From assembly GCA_023436175.1 (NCBI GenBank), contig JAEZKE010000012.1, forward strand, positions 1 through 64,000: a stretch of 64,000 nucleotides of DNA, given 5' to 3'. Shown piece by piece: positions 43,357 to 50,588 of the stretch. Below the pieces are notes generated by a model. The model was not told the DNA's origin and did no database searches. It saw only the letters and a program-made list of their open reading frames with translations. The stretch comes from Methanobacteriota archaeon. Its GTDB lineage: Archaea > Methanobacteriota > Methanobacteria > Methanobacteriales > Methanobacteriaceae. Position 1 is the stretch's first letter, and each line of letters opens with the position of its first letter. Position numbers and translations under genes: made by a program.

Positions 43357-44544
43357 ATGTCGCTTTCAGTAAGATCAAAACCGTATATTATTCCAGAATA
43401 CAGCTTAACAGGGGATTTATTAGCATACCTTACATGTGGATTACAGTACAGATATCAAAATAAGGGCACTTTACCTCCATCAATGCCTATTCAGTTATGG
43501 TTTGGGGATTTTATCCATGGAGTAATGGAAGAAGCTTATTTACGATGGAGAGAACGAGATTGGAAAGATTTTCCATGGGATTGGGAAACTCAAATACGTC
43601 AAATAGAGCTTGAAATAGATAAAAGAATGCGATCAAGAGGATTACAACCTCCTGCCAATATATTCTGTCCATTCCACGGCCCAAGTGAAGAGCAGGGTCT
43701 TTGTCCAGATACCAATCACCCCCATAAGCTTGTTGCAAGTGTAAGGGCGGAAGAAGCGATTAACACATGGGGACCACATCTTTTCCCTTTAATTGACGAT
43801 GCAGAAGTAAAACTTAAGGGTATCAGGGACATGCCTGGATATAAAAAAGGTGTAAGTCGTTCAAATTATTATGGAGTTACAGGGATAATAGATGTTTTAA
43901 GTTCAGTTAAACTGGAAGAAGCATCTTCAAAGAATTTAATTTTGAAATATCTTCATCAAGACCCACTGTTTAAAGAGAAAATAGATGCGCTAGATTATCC
44001 TGAATATGAAATTATAGTAGATTATAAAGGTATGAAAAGGCCTCCTGTTAACTCACCTTCCTGGCAGCATCATAACTGGCAGGTTTTAACTTATGCATGG
44101 CTCCGTTCAATGCAGCCAGAGTCTCGTCCCGTTTTGACAGGTGTTTTATTTTATCTTAACGAACTTTCACTCTTTAAAGAGGACCTAAAGGAACTTAAAA
44201 AGGAAGTTGAAGAAAGAAGCACTGATATAATGCCGCCTGAAAATGATTTAATGAAGATACTTCAGTGGAATGCAAGGTCTAATCCTCCTCTTATATCTGA
44301 AGCTTTCAAGAATAAGAGATCTATAAGAATTATTCAAGTAGAAAATAGTTCAGTTAACAATTCCCTCAATGAATTTGACCAGGTAGTGGCTGAAATTGAA
44401 AACAGTATTATATGTGAGGTCAATGGAAAAGGAATTAAATCTTCATGGAATCCGAATCCTGATAAACGGACTTGTGATGCGTGTGACTTTAAAACGTTCT
44501 GTAATAGGTCTGAAACCACGTCAAGATTTCCTACAGTTCCATAA
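43357..44544 (+). CDS. PD-(D/E)XK nuclease with Fe-S cysteines (Cas4/AddB-like)
   Basis: A 395-residue nuclease. The active-site core is EYEIIVDYKGMKRP (about 216-229), giving D-x-K after an acidic strand. A Cas4/AddB-type iron-sulfur site is formed by C27 in YLTCGLQYRY and the C-terminal cluster CDACDFKTFC (about 373-382). A further cysteine-rich segment CPFHGPSEEQGLC lies near residue 107. ATG 43357 is preceded by GGTGAAAAT. It is coupled to the UvrD helicase 8 nt upstream, so the two probably act together to unwind and degrade DNA ends. Confidence 0.87.
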   Translation: MSLSVRSKPYIIPEYSLTGDLLAYLTCGLQYRYQNKGTLPPSMPIQLWFGDFIHGVMEEAYLRWRERDWKDFPWDWETQIRQIELEIDKRMRSRGLQPPANIFCPFHGPSEEQGLCPDTNHPHKLVASVRAEEAINTWGPHLFPLIDDAEVKLKGIRDMPGYKKGVSRSNYYGVTGIIDVLSSVKLEEASSKNLILKYLHQDPLFKEKIDALDYPEYEIIVDYKGMKRPPVNSPSWQHHNWQVLTYAWLRSMQPESRPVLTGVLFYLNELSLFKEDLKELKKEVEERSTDIMPPENDLMKILQWNARSNPPLISEAFKNKRSIRIIQVENSSVNNSLNEFDQVVAEIENSIICEVNGKGIKSSWNPNPDKRTCDACDFKTFCNRSETTSRFPTVP

Positions 44545-44562
44545 TAAAGAAATCTTAATCCA

Positions 44563-44799
44563 TTATTTGTAATGGTTTAAAAGCTTGGCCGTAGGTGTTA
44601 AAAGTCTGCTTTTAATGTCTTGAAAAACCCAGCCATCTACAATTAGTTTTTCTTCAATATCCAGTAAAATATCATCTTCATCTTCTTTGATGATGTCTCC
44701 TAATTTATCTCTAAAAATAATAGTATACATTCCCGATTTTTCGGCCTTTAAAATTTCATAGGCAGCTTTAATTTCTTTATCTTCTAATTTTCTTGACAT
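44563..44799 (-). CDS. Hypothetical acidic protein, 78 aa
   Basis: A 78-residue acidic protein beginning MSRKLEDKEIKAAYEILKAE, with a central DIIKEDEDDILLDIEEKLI. I do not recognise it. Start ATG 44799 is preceded by GGTGAGAG, which favours it over the GTG at 44811. The gene is 40 nt downstream of the Csa3-like regulator on the same strand and is probably co-transcribed with it. It converges on the nuclease gene. Confidence 0.6.
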   Translation of the reverse strand: MSRKLEDKEIKAAYEILKAEKSGMYTIIFRDKLGDIIKEDEDDILLDIEEKLIVDGWVFQDIKSRLLTPTAKLLNHYK

Positions 44800-44839
44800 C
44801 TCTCTCACCACATTTAATGTGCTAAGATATTTCTGTCAA

Positions 44840-45433
44840 TTAGATAATCGCTAGTTTCCCTGCAGTAGTTATCTCTAACTTATCCTTGTCTATAAAACCC
44901 ATCACTCTTAATTCTCTTATGTGGTTGTAGGTCATCCCTCTGCTTATCCCGACTTTAACTGCTAAATTTTGCACAGATATTCCGTTTTTAGTCAGTTCTT
45001 CAAGTATCATCCTTTTTGTTGCTGAAATTCCGAAGTTTAGAATGGGGAGATCTATGACTGTTTTGTCTTCTTCTGTGACATAAACAATGCGATCTACGCT
45101 GTCTTGCCGTGCGTAGCATCCAAAAAGAGCTCCAAGAGCCTGTGGTTTCCTTCCTCCGCTCACATTCACAATTATTTTTCTTTCATGTGCATGTTCATAT
45201 TCAATTGCTTCTGCAGTGTCTTCTGCAATTTTTACAACATCATAAAGACTGGTTATTCGTGTTTCTATTTCCACAACTTTTCCAACAGTTTCTTTAAGCA
45301 TTCTTTCTGCTTCACGCTGCTTACTGTCTGAATCTTCTTCCCTGAGCAGAACTATTTTTTGCGGTGAAAATTGTGTAATACAGAACATCACAGGTTCTAT
45401 CGAATAGATAGTGGAGATTAATGTATTATCCAT
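44840..45433 (-). CDS. csa3: Csa3-like CARF-wHTH transcription regulator
   Basis: A 197-residue protein. The N-terminal CARF (Rossmann-like) domain has the signature IVNVSGGRKPQALGALFGC (about 89-107). A C-terminal winged helix follows (ILEELTKNGISVQNLAVKVG, RGMTYNHIREL). Csa3 proteins sense cyclic oligonucleotides and control CRISPR adaptation and effector genes in archaea. No CRISPR array or other cas gene is visible in this window, so here it may regulate the adjacent nuclease and helicase genes or act on a distant locus. ATG 45433 follows a GGAGTGTGAT site. Confidence 0.82.
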   Translation of the reverse strand: MDNTLISTIYSIEPVMFCITQFSPQKIVLLREEDSDSKQREAERMLKETVGKVVEIETRITSLYDVVKIAEDTAEAIEYEHAHERKIIVNVSGGRKPQALGALFGCYARQDSVDRIVYVTEEDKTVIDLPILNFGISATKRMILEELTKNGISVQNLAVKVGISRGMTYNHIRELRVMGFIDKDKLEITTAGKLAII

Positions 45434-45738
45434 TACATCACACTCCTATATTCAAGGTAGAAATGTAAATACTTTTTATCATTGTTTAAGTCCTCTATTT
45501 TAAGGCTTAATATACTTTTCTGGATTTAATTTCTCTATTGAACATGTGGCATTTAAAATTTCTACAATTATACATTCTTTGTATGTTTAATAAATATTAA
45601 TATTTATTGATATATAAAAATCATATATTTATTCTACTTTTACTATTTAAAATTATATTTGTAAATGTTAAACATATACACTTATATAGTAGTCATGACA
45701 AGATACATAATTGAACTCAAATTAAGGAGGCAGGTTTA
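45434..45738. other. Intergenic region with AT palindrome
   Basis: Divergent promoter region between the Csa3-like gene and the DUF2085 gene. It contains a perfect 20-bp AT-only palindrome AATAAATATT-AATATTTATT (45589-45608), possibly a chance product of base composition, and a TATA-like TTATATAGTA near 45685. Confidence 0.4.
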
Positions 45739-46074
45739 ATTGAAGTAGATAATTTAAGCAAATTTTTTTGCCATAGAATGCCTGAAAGAACATTTAAAAT
45801 AAGAAATACATATTTTCCAGTTTGTTCACGGTGTACAGGGATATATATTGGTGCATTTTCATATTTTGTAGCCGTATACTTCATAGCAGTACAATATTCA
45901 ACATTTACATCAATTCTAGCCATTTTATTGATAACTCCAACATTTCTCGATGGTATCACTCAGTTTTTACATTATAGGGAAAGCAATAACACTTTAAGAT
46001 TTTCAACTGGCCTTTTAGCAGGCATTGGGCTATCTATTATGGCTAAAGCAATTAAATTTGCATTGATTAGTTAA
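45739..46074 (+). CDS. DUF2085 membrane protein, probable ATT start
   Basis: A protein of about 111 residues of the DUF2085 family. The diagnostic N terminus FFCHRMPERTFKIR then FPVCSRCTGIYIG is followed by two or three membrane helices. The only ATG (45778) would begin after the conserved C-H-R, so it is too late. The frame is open upstream, and GGAGG (45726-45730) stands 8 nt before an in-frame ATT at 45739, giving IEVDNLSKFFCHR. No ATG, GTG or TTG is in frame there. Initiation at ATT is therefore the best reading. It is followed by a 38-residue membrane peptide. Confidence 0.78.
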   Translation: MEVDNLSKFFCHRMPERTFKIRNTYFPVCSRCTGIYIGAFSYFVAVYFIAVQYSTFTSILAILLITPTFLDGITQFLHYRESNNTLRFSTGLLAGIGLSIMAKAIKFALIS

Positions 46075-46087
46075 AAAGAGTGATTAT

Positions 46088-46204
46088 ATGCTTAATGGGG
46101 ATTACAGAACCAGAGCTCATGCATATTTAATTGCTTCTGTTTGTATGTGTGTTATTGGAGTATTTCTCTTTATAATGGCATTGCAAATAATATTAAGACA
46201 TTAG
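46088..46204 (+). CDS. Small membrane protein, 38 aa
   Basis: A 38-residue peptide beginning MLNGDYRTRAHAYL, with a single membrane helix (about 15-35, VCMCVIGVFLFIMALQII). ATG 46088 follows GTGATTAT. It lies 13 nt after the DUF2085 gene and upstream of another membrane protein, forming a probable operon. Function unknown. Confidence 0.6.
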   Translation: MLNGDYRTRAHAYLIASVCMCVIGVFLFIMALQIILRH

Positions 46205-46234
46205 ACGGATTATTTAGAACATTAAGGTGATTAA

Positions 46235-46831
46235 ATGGTATCAAATGATGATATTGGTAAAAAACTTGAAGAAAAAAGGGAAGGGATTAGAAATCCTGAT
46301 GAAAATATTAATGGAAGCAGTGGAACTAAAGGATGGTGGAAAAAACAGGGTACCGGAGCTAAAGCGGCAATAGGTATAATTGGAGTTTGCTGTTTAGGTA
46401 TTTTACTGGTAATTGGACTTAGTGCAATGATGTCTCCAGATAAGACAACCACTACTACACAATCAAGTGACGTACAGCCAACAACTACAACACAGCCTGT
46501 AGCTTCAAATACCAGTTCAACAACTTCACAACCAACAGCATCTGCTTCGCAGGATTACGTTGAAGTTTCATATTCTGGTGGTTCATGGGATGGATCTATA
46601 ACCGTCCAATCAGGAAACAACGAAGAAGAAATTAACTTTGATGGAAGCGGAACTAAAAGATTTGACCTTACTCCTTACAAAGGGAAAGACGTTTATATAA
46701 ATGCTCAAAAAAATAATGGAGGCTCTGGAAAGCTTTCAGCAGTGATTGTAAGGGATGGTGAAACTAAATTAAGTCAATCCACAACTGAAGGATATGGTAT
46801 AGTAAGTGGATGGGTATTTTCATGGGAATAA
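46235..46831 (+). CDS. Membrane-anchored protein with Thr/Ser linker
   Basis: A 198-residue protein. A charged cytoplasmic N terminus is followed by one membrane helix (about 48-70, AAIGIIGVCCLGILLVIGLS), a Thr/Ser/Pro/Gln-rich linker (about 75-110), and an external beta-rich domain (about 112-198: VEVSYSGGSWDGSITVQSG, FDLTPYKGKDVYINAQK). The external domain resembles the small MmpS-like or lipoprotein-type sandwich found in methanogen surface proteins. ATG 46235 follows AAGGTGATTAA, an ideal site. It is probably envelope-associated; the exact function is unknown. Confidence 0.75.
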   Translation: MVSNDDIGKKLEEKREGIRNPDENINGSSGTKGWWKKQGTGAKAAIGIIGVCCLGILLVIGLSAMMSPDKTTTTTQSSDVQPTTTTQPVASNTSSTTSQPTASASQDYVEVSYSGGSWDGSITVQSGNNEEEINFDGSGTKRFDLTPYKGKDVYINAQKNNGGSGKLSAVIVRDGETKLSQSTTEGYGIVSGWVFSWE

Positions 46832-46883
46832 TGATTCTAAAATTTATTCCCTTTATTTTTTAATTCATTGAAGGTTTGATAGT

Positions 46884-47261
46884 TTGACTGAAGCAAAAAT
46901 CCTCATAGTTGAAGATGAGGGTATCATATCACTGGAAATCATGCAAATACTACAATCAAGGGGATATCAATCTTATGCAATCTTTTCAAGTGAAGATGTG
47001 GTAGAAAAAGCACAGAAAATACAACCTGACCTGATATTAATGGATGTTAAGTTAAAAGGAGAAGATGACGGTGTAAAAACAGCTATAAAAATAAGTGAAG
47101 TAATGGATGTACATACTATATTTCTTACAGGCTGTGCTGATAAAGAGACATTAGATGCAATAAAATCAACCAAATCTTGTGCTTACATACTTAAACCTTA
47201 CGATGATGAAGAATTGGCCAATACTGTTGAAATAGCTTTAAATAAGCATAAATCAATTTAA
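46884..47261 (+). CDS. Stand-alone response regulator receiver
   Basis: A 125-residue single REC domain. The acidic pocket is VEDEG (9-13), the phospho-acceptor is Asp54 in LILMDVKL, Thr82 lies in FLTG, and Lys104 in YILKPYD. No output domain is attached, so it probably passes phosphate or binds a partner. Such regulators are common in Methanobacterium next to histidine kinases, but no kinase gene lies nearby. The start is TTG 46884, with a weak GAAGG site. Confidence 0.88.
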   Translation: MTEAKILIVEDEGIISLEIMQILQSRGYQSYAIFSSEDVVEKAQKIQPDLILMDVKLKGEDDGVKTAIKISEVMDVHTIFLTGCADKETLDAIKSTKSCAYILKPYDDEELANTVEIALNKHKSI

Positions 47262-47305
47262 TGTTATTTTTTTGATTAAATTGGTATAGTTCTATATATT
47301 CACAT

Positions 47306-47488
47306 CTATATCCATATTTTAGTCAGACTATATTTCACTCGTTTCTCATCAAACAATTTCAGTATTTCATCTGTTTTTTTAGCTTCAATGATAAAAGTGG
47401 CTCTTCCAATCTTTTTTCCGTATTTGGAGACAATTCCTTCTCGTTTATTGATGTATTCTTTGTTTTTATGTTTTTTTTGACTCTGTAA
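47306..47488 (-). pseudogene. Protein-like relic lacking a start
   Basis: On the minus strand a frame reads KEYINKREGIVSKYGKK, IGRATFIIEAKKTDEILK and LFDEKRVKYSLTKIWI before a stop. This is clearly protein-like, with an ACT- or ferredoxin-like alternation of strands and helices. No ATG, GTG or TTG is available upstream in frame, and the frame continues as low-complexity codons. It looks like the 3' end of a decayed gene. An untested alternative is an unusual start. Confidence 0.5.
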
Positions 47489-47496
47489 CCGTATGT

Positions 47497-47526
47497 ACAG
47501 AATATAGTGATATCTGTATATTCTGT
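47497..47526. promoter_or_regulatory. Inverted repeat ACAGAATATA
   Basis: ACAGAATATA (47497-47506) and TATATTCTGT (47517-47526) form a perfect 10-bp inverted repeat with a 10-nt spacer. It lies just upstream of the relic's open frame on the minus strand, so it could be the operator of the former gene. Confidence 0.4.
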
Positions 47527-47842
47527 AAGTATATAACAGAAAAATATTTGAAATGCAAAAAATTATTCTTTTGTGAAATTCACGCGTTTGTCAAAAAGAA
47601 ATCAAATCAGTGTATTGTGAGTTTATAAAACGCATTGTTTTAAATATCTATAAATCTATTAAGTTGGGATAAATAACTTCAATCTTCTCATTTCAAACCT
47701 CAAAGTCTTATACTTCCTCATTTTCCAATAGGTTACACCCATAACCATAAACCATAATAATGTATACTTATTAAACCAATATTCAAATAAATATTCAATT
47801 TAAATATGGAATTAAGTATTTTTACCATGTGGAGGTTGTATA

Positions 47843-48247
47843 GTGACAAAAGAATGTTCAAACTGTGGAGCTCAAGTTGCAGAAAATGTTAAGTTTTGTA
47901 CTGAATGTGGTAGTAAAATGGAGCCTGAAGGGCTGAAATGTCCAAGCTGTTCTGCCGAGTTACCTGAAGGCACGAAGTTTTGTATGGAGTGCGGTACAAA
48001 GGTCGGGGCCGAGTCAAGGGCTAAACCTAAAATTGAAAAAGTCTCAGAAGAGGTAGTCTGCCCTAAATGCCATAAAAAGTTTCCAGCTGGCACTAAATTC
48101 TGCAAAGAATGCGGAACCCCAATCAGGCCAAAAATTTCAAAGGAAAGGAAACCTGAAGATGAGGTGGATAAGATCCTTAAAGAAGCTACAACCGCAGGTA
48201 AAGGTCTCTTAAAAGAAGCTGACAGTTTGCTTAAAAGGTTCAGGTGA
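47843..48247 (+). CDS. Triple zinc-ribbon protein
   Basis: A 134-residue protein made of three double-zinc-ribbon units: CSNCG...FCTECG (5-23), CPSCSAELPEGTKFCMECG (about 34-52) and CPKCHKKFPAGTKFCKECG (about 73-91). A charged helical tail closes the protein (EDEVDKILKEATTAGKGLLKEADSLLKR). The third ribbon is very similar to the second, showing internal duplication. Such proteins are frequent in methanogens and probably bind protein or RNA. GTG 47843 follows GTGGAGG. Function unknown. Confidence 0.8.
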   Translation: MTKECSNCGAQVAENVKFCTECGSKMEPEGLKCPSCSAELPEGTKFCMECGTKVGAESRAKPKIEKVSEEVVCPKCHKKFPAGTKFCKECGTPIRPKISKERKPEDEVDKILKEATTAGKGLLKEADSLLKRFR

Positions 48248-48357
48248 ACCTTTTTCGCGCCATTTTACGCGTCAACATTTCCTTTTTCACATCAATTGAC
48301 TATGGATCATTCATTGTTATTAAAAATAAGCAATTATTTATATCATTGTACACTACT

Positions 48358-48407
48358 GTATATCATATACAAAAATCTACCAAACTGTAAACTACTTAAT
48401 TGTAGTT
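48358..48407 (+). promoter_or_regulatory. Two palindromes in the hicB promoter
   Basis: GTATAT-C-ATATAC (48358-48370) and AACTAC-N6-GTAGTT (48390-48407) lie 30-80 nt before the HicB-like start. HicB antitoxins usually bind palindromes in their own promoter, so one or both may be operators. Confidence 0.45.
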
Positions 48408-48438
48408 ATTTAGATGAGGTTTTACTCGGAGGCGGATT

Positions 48439-48786
48439 GTGGAGTTATTAGCAATGACCAGAAAGTATAGGTTGCCAGTGCTTATTCATCAAGAAGGCAG
48501 TATATTTGTGGCAGAATGCCCTCTTTTTTTTGTTGCAGGTCAGGGACATAATCCAGATGAAGCAGTGAATGATGTTAAAATTGCTTTAAAAACTTTTATA
48601 GAAGATAAAGACTTTGAAAAAGTTTATCATAACAAAATACCGGATTATAAGCCTAAAGAGGTGCTTCAAAAAGCAAAAGAGTTATATCTGGAATATGGTG
48701 AAGAGGAACTCCCTGATTTTGATTATATTGAAGTGGATATTTGTATAGATAACAAAAATTTTCAGGGCATAGCCAGTACCAAATAG
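48439..48786 (+). CDS. hicB: HicB-like antitoxin
   Basis: A 115-residue protein with the partial RNase-H fold of HicB: YRLPVLIHQEGSIFVAECPL then GQGHNPDEAVNDVKIALKTFIED. HicB neutralises the small dsRNA-binding RNase HicA. GTG 48439 follows GGAGGCG. The toxin gene directly downstream (48785-49023) is broken, so this antitoxin is now an orphan. The C-terminal 50 residues are acidic and may be its toxin- or DNA-binding part. Confidence 0.82.
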   Translation: MELLAMTRKYRLPVLIHQEGSIFVAECPLFFVAGQGHNPDEAVNDVKIALKTFIEDKDFEKVYHNKIPDYKPKEVLQKAKELYLEYGEEELPDFDYIEVDICIDNKNFQGIASTK

Positions 48787-49023
48787 AAGATTACCTCTGT
48801 CCATCCCTCAAAACAAAGTTGTTAAGGTTCTTTTATACAAAGGTTTTGAAATCCGCTCAAAGACGAAATCTGGAAAAGGAGTCACATTAACCTCAAAAAA
48901 GAGAGTGTGAGGTTTGTAGTTACAGTTCCTCATGGTAAAGTGAGTAAGGGAACATTGATGAACATATTAAAGCGAGCTGGAATTTTTAGAGATGAATTTA
49001 TAGAATTATTGGGTAAAGTTTAA
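48785..49023 (+). pseudogene. hicA: hicA toxin pseudogene
   Basis: Frame one reads RRLPLSIPQNKVVKVLLYKG and FEIRSKTKSGKGVTLTSKKR, then hits a stop. The other frame resumes at RFVVTVPHGKVSKGTLMNIL and ends KRAGIFRDEFIELLGKV. Together this is a full HicA toxin (VPHG, KGTLxxILKRAGI) with a single-base frameshift near the A-run at 48895-48906. The expected start, overlapping the hicB stop as ATGA, is now ATAG, so initiation is lost too. The toxin is therefore inactive by two independent lesions. Confidence 0.8.
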
Positions 49024-49125
49024 TTTTATATAAATTTTAATTTTTCAATTTGCCAAGTGTTACAGGTTAAACTGTTCTAATTATAGAACTGATATAAATA
49101 TATTTGTTTTAAGCATGTCTTTTTA

Positions 49126-49248
49126 CTATTTTTGTAACTCTGTAAGGAATTCTTCGGCGCTCAACTCTTTAAATTCGTATTTTTGTGTTTTTTTAAGAGC
49201 TTGCAAAAATTTCTTAATCAAATGGCCATTTAATAGCTGTGTATACAT
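49126..49248 (-). CDS. Possible small gene or 3' relic, 40 aa
   Basis: Minus-strand ATG 49248 opens 40 codons reading MYTQLLNGHLIKKFLQALKK and then TQKYEFKELSAEEFLTELQK. The composition is protein-like and the ending resembles the C terminus of small toxin or antitoxin proteins (compare the relic at 53924). There is no clear ribosome binding site. It may be the remaining end of a decayed gene and not an expressed one. Confidence 0.4.
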   Translation of the reverse strand: MYTQLLNGHLIKKFLQALKKTQKYEFKELSAEEFLTELQK

Positions 49249-49251
49249 CTC

Positions 49252-49336
49252 AAACTATGTTTTCATATTAACTATGTATAGTTTCCAGAACGTATTGTCC
49301 TGCCCGAACTAAGTTATATATAATGAAAACTATACT
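49252..49336 (+). promoter_or_regulatory. AACTAT/ATAGTT operator sites
   Basis: AACTAT-N2-ATAGTT (49270-49283) is flanked by half-sites AAACTATG (from 49252) and AAAACTATAC (about 49327-49336). The 9-bp arms GTATAGTTT and AAACTATAC are perfect complements. The TATA-like TTATATATAA (about 49313) lies between. They probably bind the HTH-V4R regulator encoded immediately downstream. Confidence 0.5.
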
Positions 49337-49353
49337 CCTAGACGTGATTGGTA

Positions 49354-50127
49354 ATGGATAAGAAAATTCAGAAAAGACAGAAGAAAACGGGCGTGAAATT
49401 ATTTTCAACCCCTGAGGGAATAAATGTCATAAAAAGCCCTATGAAATCCCAGATATTATCTCTGCTTGAGAAAAATGAGATGAGCTTTGACCGCATTGTA
49501 GAAAACACAGGTAAATCCAAATCTACAGTTTCAGAACACCTCCAGGCACTTGTAGATGATGGAATAATCGATTTCAAACCAGACCCAGAAGACCGCCGTA
49601 GAAAAATATTTTTCATCAAATCACAGCATTTAGGGGATGTTTCACCTGTAAAAGAGCTTGAAGAAGGTGCAGAACTTTACTTTGGTGGAATGTCTGATTA
49701 TAAAGATCCATTTGAATTCTTCAGGCTGATGTTTAGGACCATAAGAGTTGCCCTGTTAAAAGAAGGCATTAATATTGATCCTCTGCTTCATCAGGCAGGT
49801 ATTAAAGTTGGGGAGACAGTTTATACGGACCTAAAATCACAGGATATGGATAAATTCGTTGGAAATATTGCAGAGTTCTGGCAGAGGAATAAGTTGGGGC
49901 GGGTTGAAGTTGAAAGCATGGAACCCCTTGTTATAAATGCATTTGACTGTTTTGAATGTGAAGATCTGCCTAAAATTGGGAGGTCTGCATGTGCATTTGA
50001 TTCTGGACTGCTTGAGGCGATTTTTTCAAGACATTTTGGCCATGCTGTTGATGCCGATGAAGTTAAATGTTACGCAAAAGGCGATGACCGCTGCTGCTTT
50101 GTAATAAAAGAAAAGAAAACTGCATAA
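49354..50127 (+). CDS. ArsR-type HTH-V4R regulator, MsvR-like
   Basis: A 257-residue regulator. The winged helix (about 28-90) contains MKSQILSLLEKNEMSF, SKSTVSEHLQALVDDGII and the beta wing DPEDRRRKIFFI. The C-terminal V4R domain (about 115-255) contains cysteines in FDCFECEDL, GRSACAFDSG and CYAKGDDRCCFVI. HTH-V4R proteins of methanogens include the redox-sensing repressor MsvR, which reads oxidation through V4R cysteines. ATG 49354 follows GTGATTGG. Nearby AACTAT repeats suggest autoregulation. The MsvR assignment is by architecture only. Confidence 0.82.
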   Translation: MDKKIQKRQKKTGVKLFSTPEGINVIKSPMKSQILSLLEKNEMSFDRIVENTGKSKSTVSEHLQALVDDGIIDFKPDPEDRRRKIFFIKSQHLGDVSPVKELEEGAELYFGGMSDYKDPFEFFRLMFRTIRVALLKEGINIDPLLHQAGIKVGETVYTDLKSQDMDKFVGNIAEFWQRNKLGRVEVESMEPLVINAFDCFECEDLPKIGRSACAFDSGLLEAIFSRHFGHAVDADEVKCYAKGDDRCCFVIKEKKTA

Positions 50128-50588
50128 ATTCATTTTTAAGTACCTATTTTATCTATAATGAGTTTTTATACTTTATTTTAAAAGTAATCGATTTATAATT
50201 AGCTTTTATACTCATTTAATTTTTATATCGCATAATAATTTATGGATACTATGGTTCTGTATTTTTGGTTTAATCAAATAAAAAATTAATTTTCCCAGTT
50301 CTACAGCCTTTTCTGGTTTATGGCCATGAACAAGACGTGAAACTGGAATAAGATTAGATACAGCACTTATGCTTCTTTTTCAATTTAATATCTTTAATTT
50401 TAAGCCAGTAAGATGTTTTTCAGATAGAATACTTATCTAATTTATTTATAATAATTTAGTCTATTTTAGTTTATACTTAACGTTTACACAGTTAAATTAG
50501 GGGCATATTTTATGAAACCTTATCTAAAGTTATAATTATAATGGATATTACGGAAAATTGACTAAAAATTTAAAGTATCTGTGGTTGT
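50128..50588. other. Intergenic region with a gene relic
   Basis: An AT-rich 460-bp gap. Apart from the minus-strand relic at 50212-50379, nothing is recognised; the right part must contain the promoter of the ADP-ribosylglycohydrolase-like gene. Confidence 0.45.
50212..50379 (-). pseudogene. Protein-like relic, start lost
   Basis: An open frame of 55 codons on the minus strand reads RSISAVSNLIPVSRLVHGHK, then PEKAVELGKLIFYLIKPK, to a stop at 50212. The sequence is clearly protein-like, but an in-frame stop closes the upstream side and no start codon is present. The family is not recognised. Confidence 0.4.

Noticed and set aside
45104..45331. Plus-strand frames opposite the Csa3-like gene
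   Set aside because: They are antisense shadows rich in Phe, His and Ser over a clearly conserved minus-strand gene.
49115..49312. Plus-strand frame of 65 codons
   Set aside because: It is rich in Phe, Cys and Ser, has no ribosome binding site, and is the antisense of a better protein-like frame at 49126-49248.
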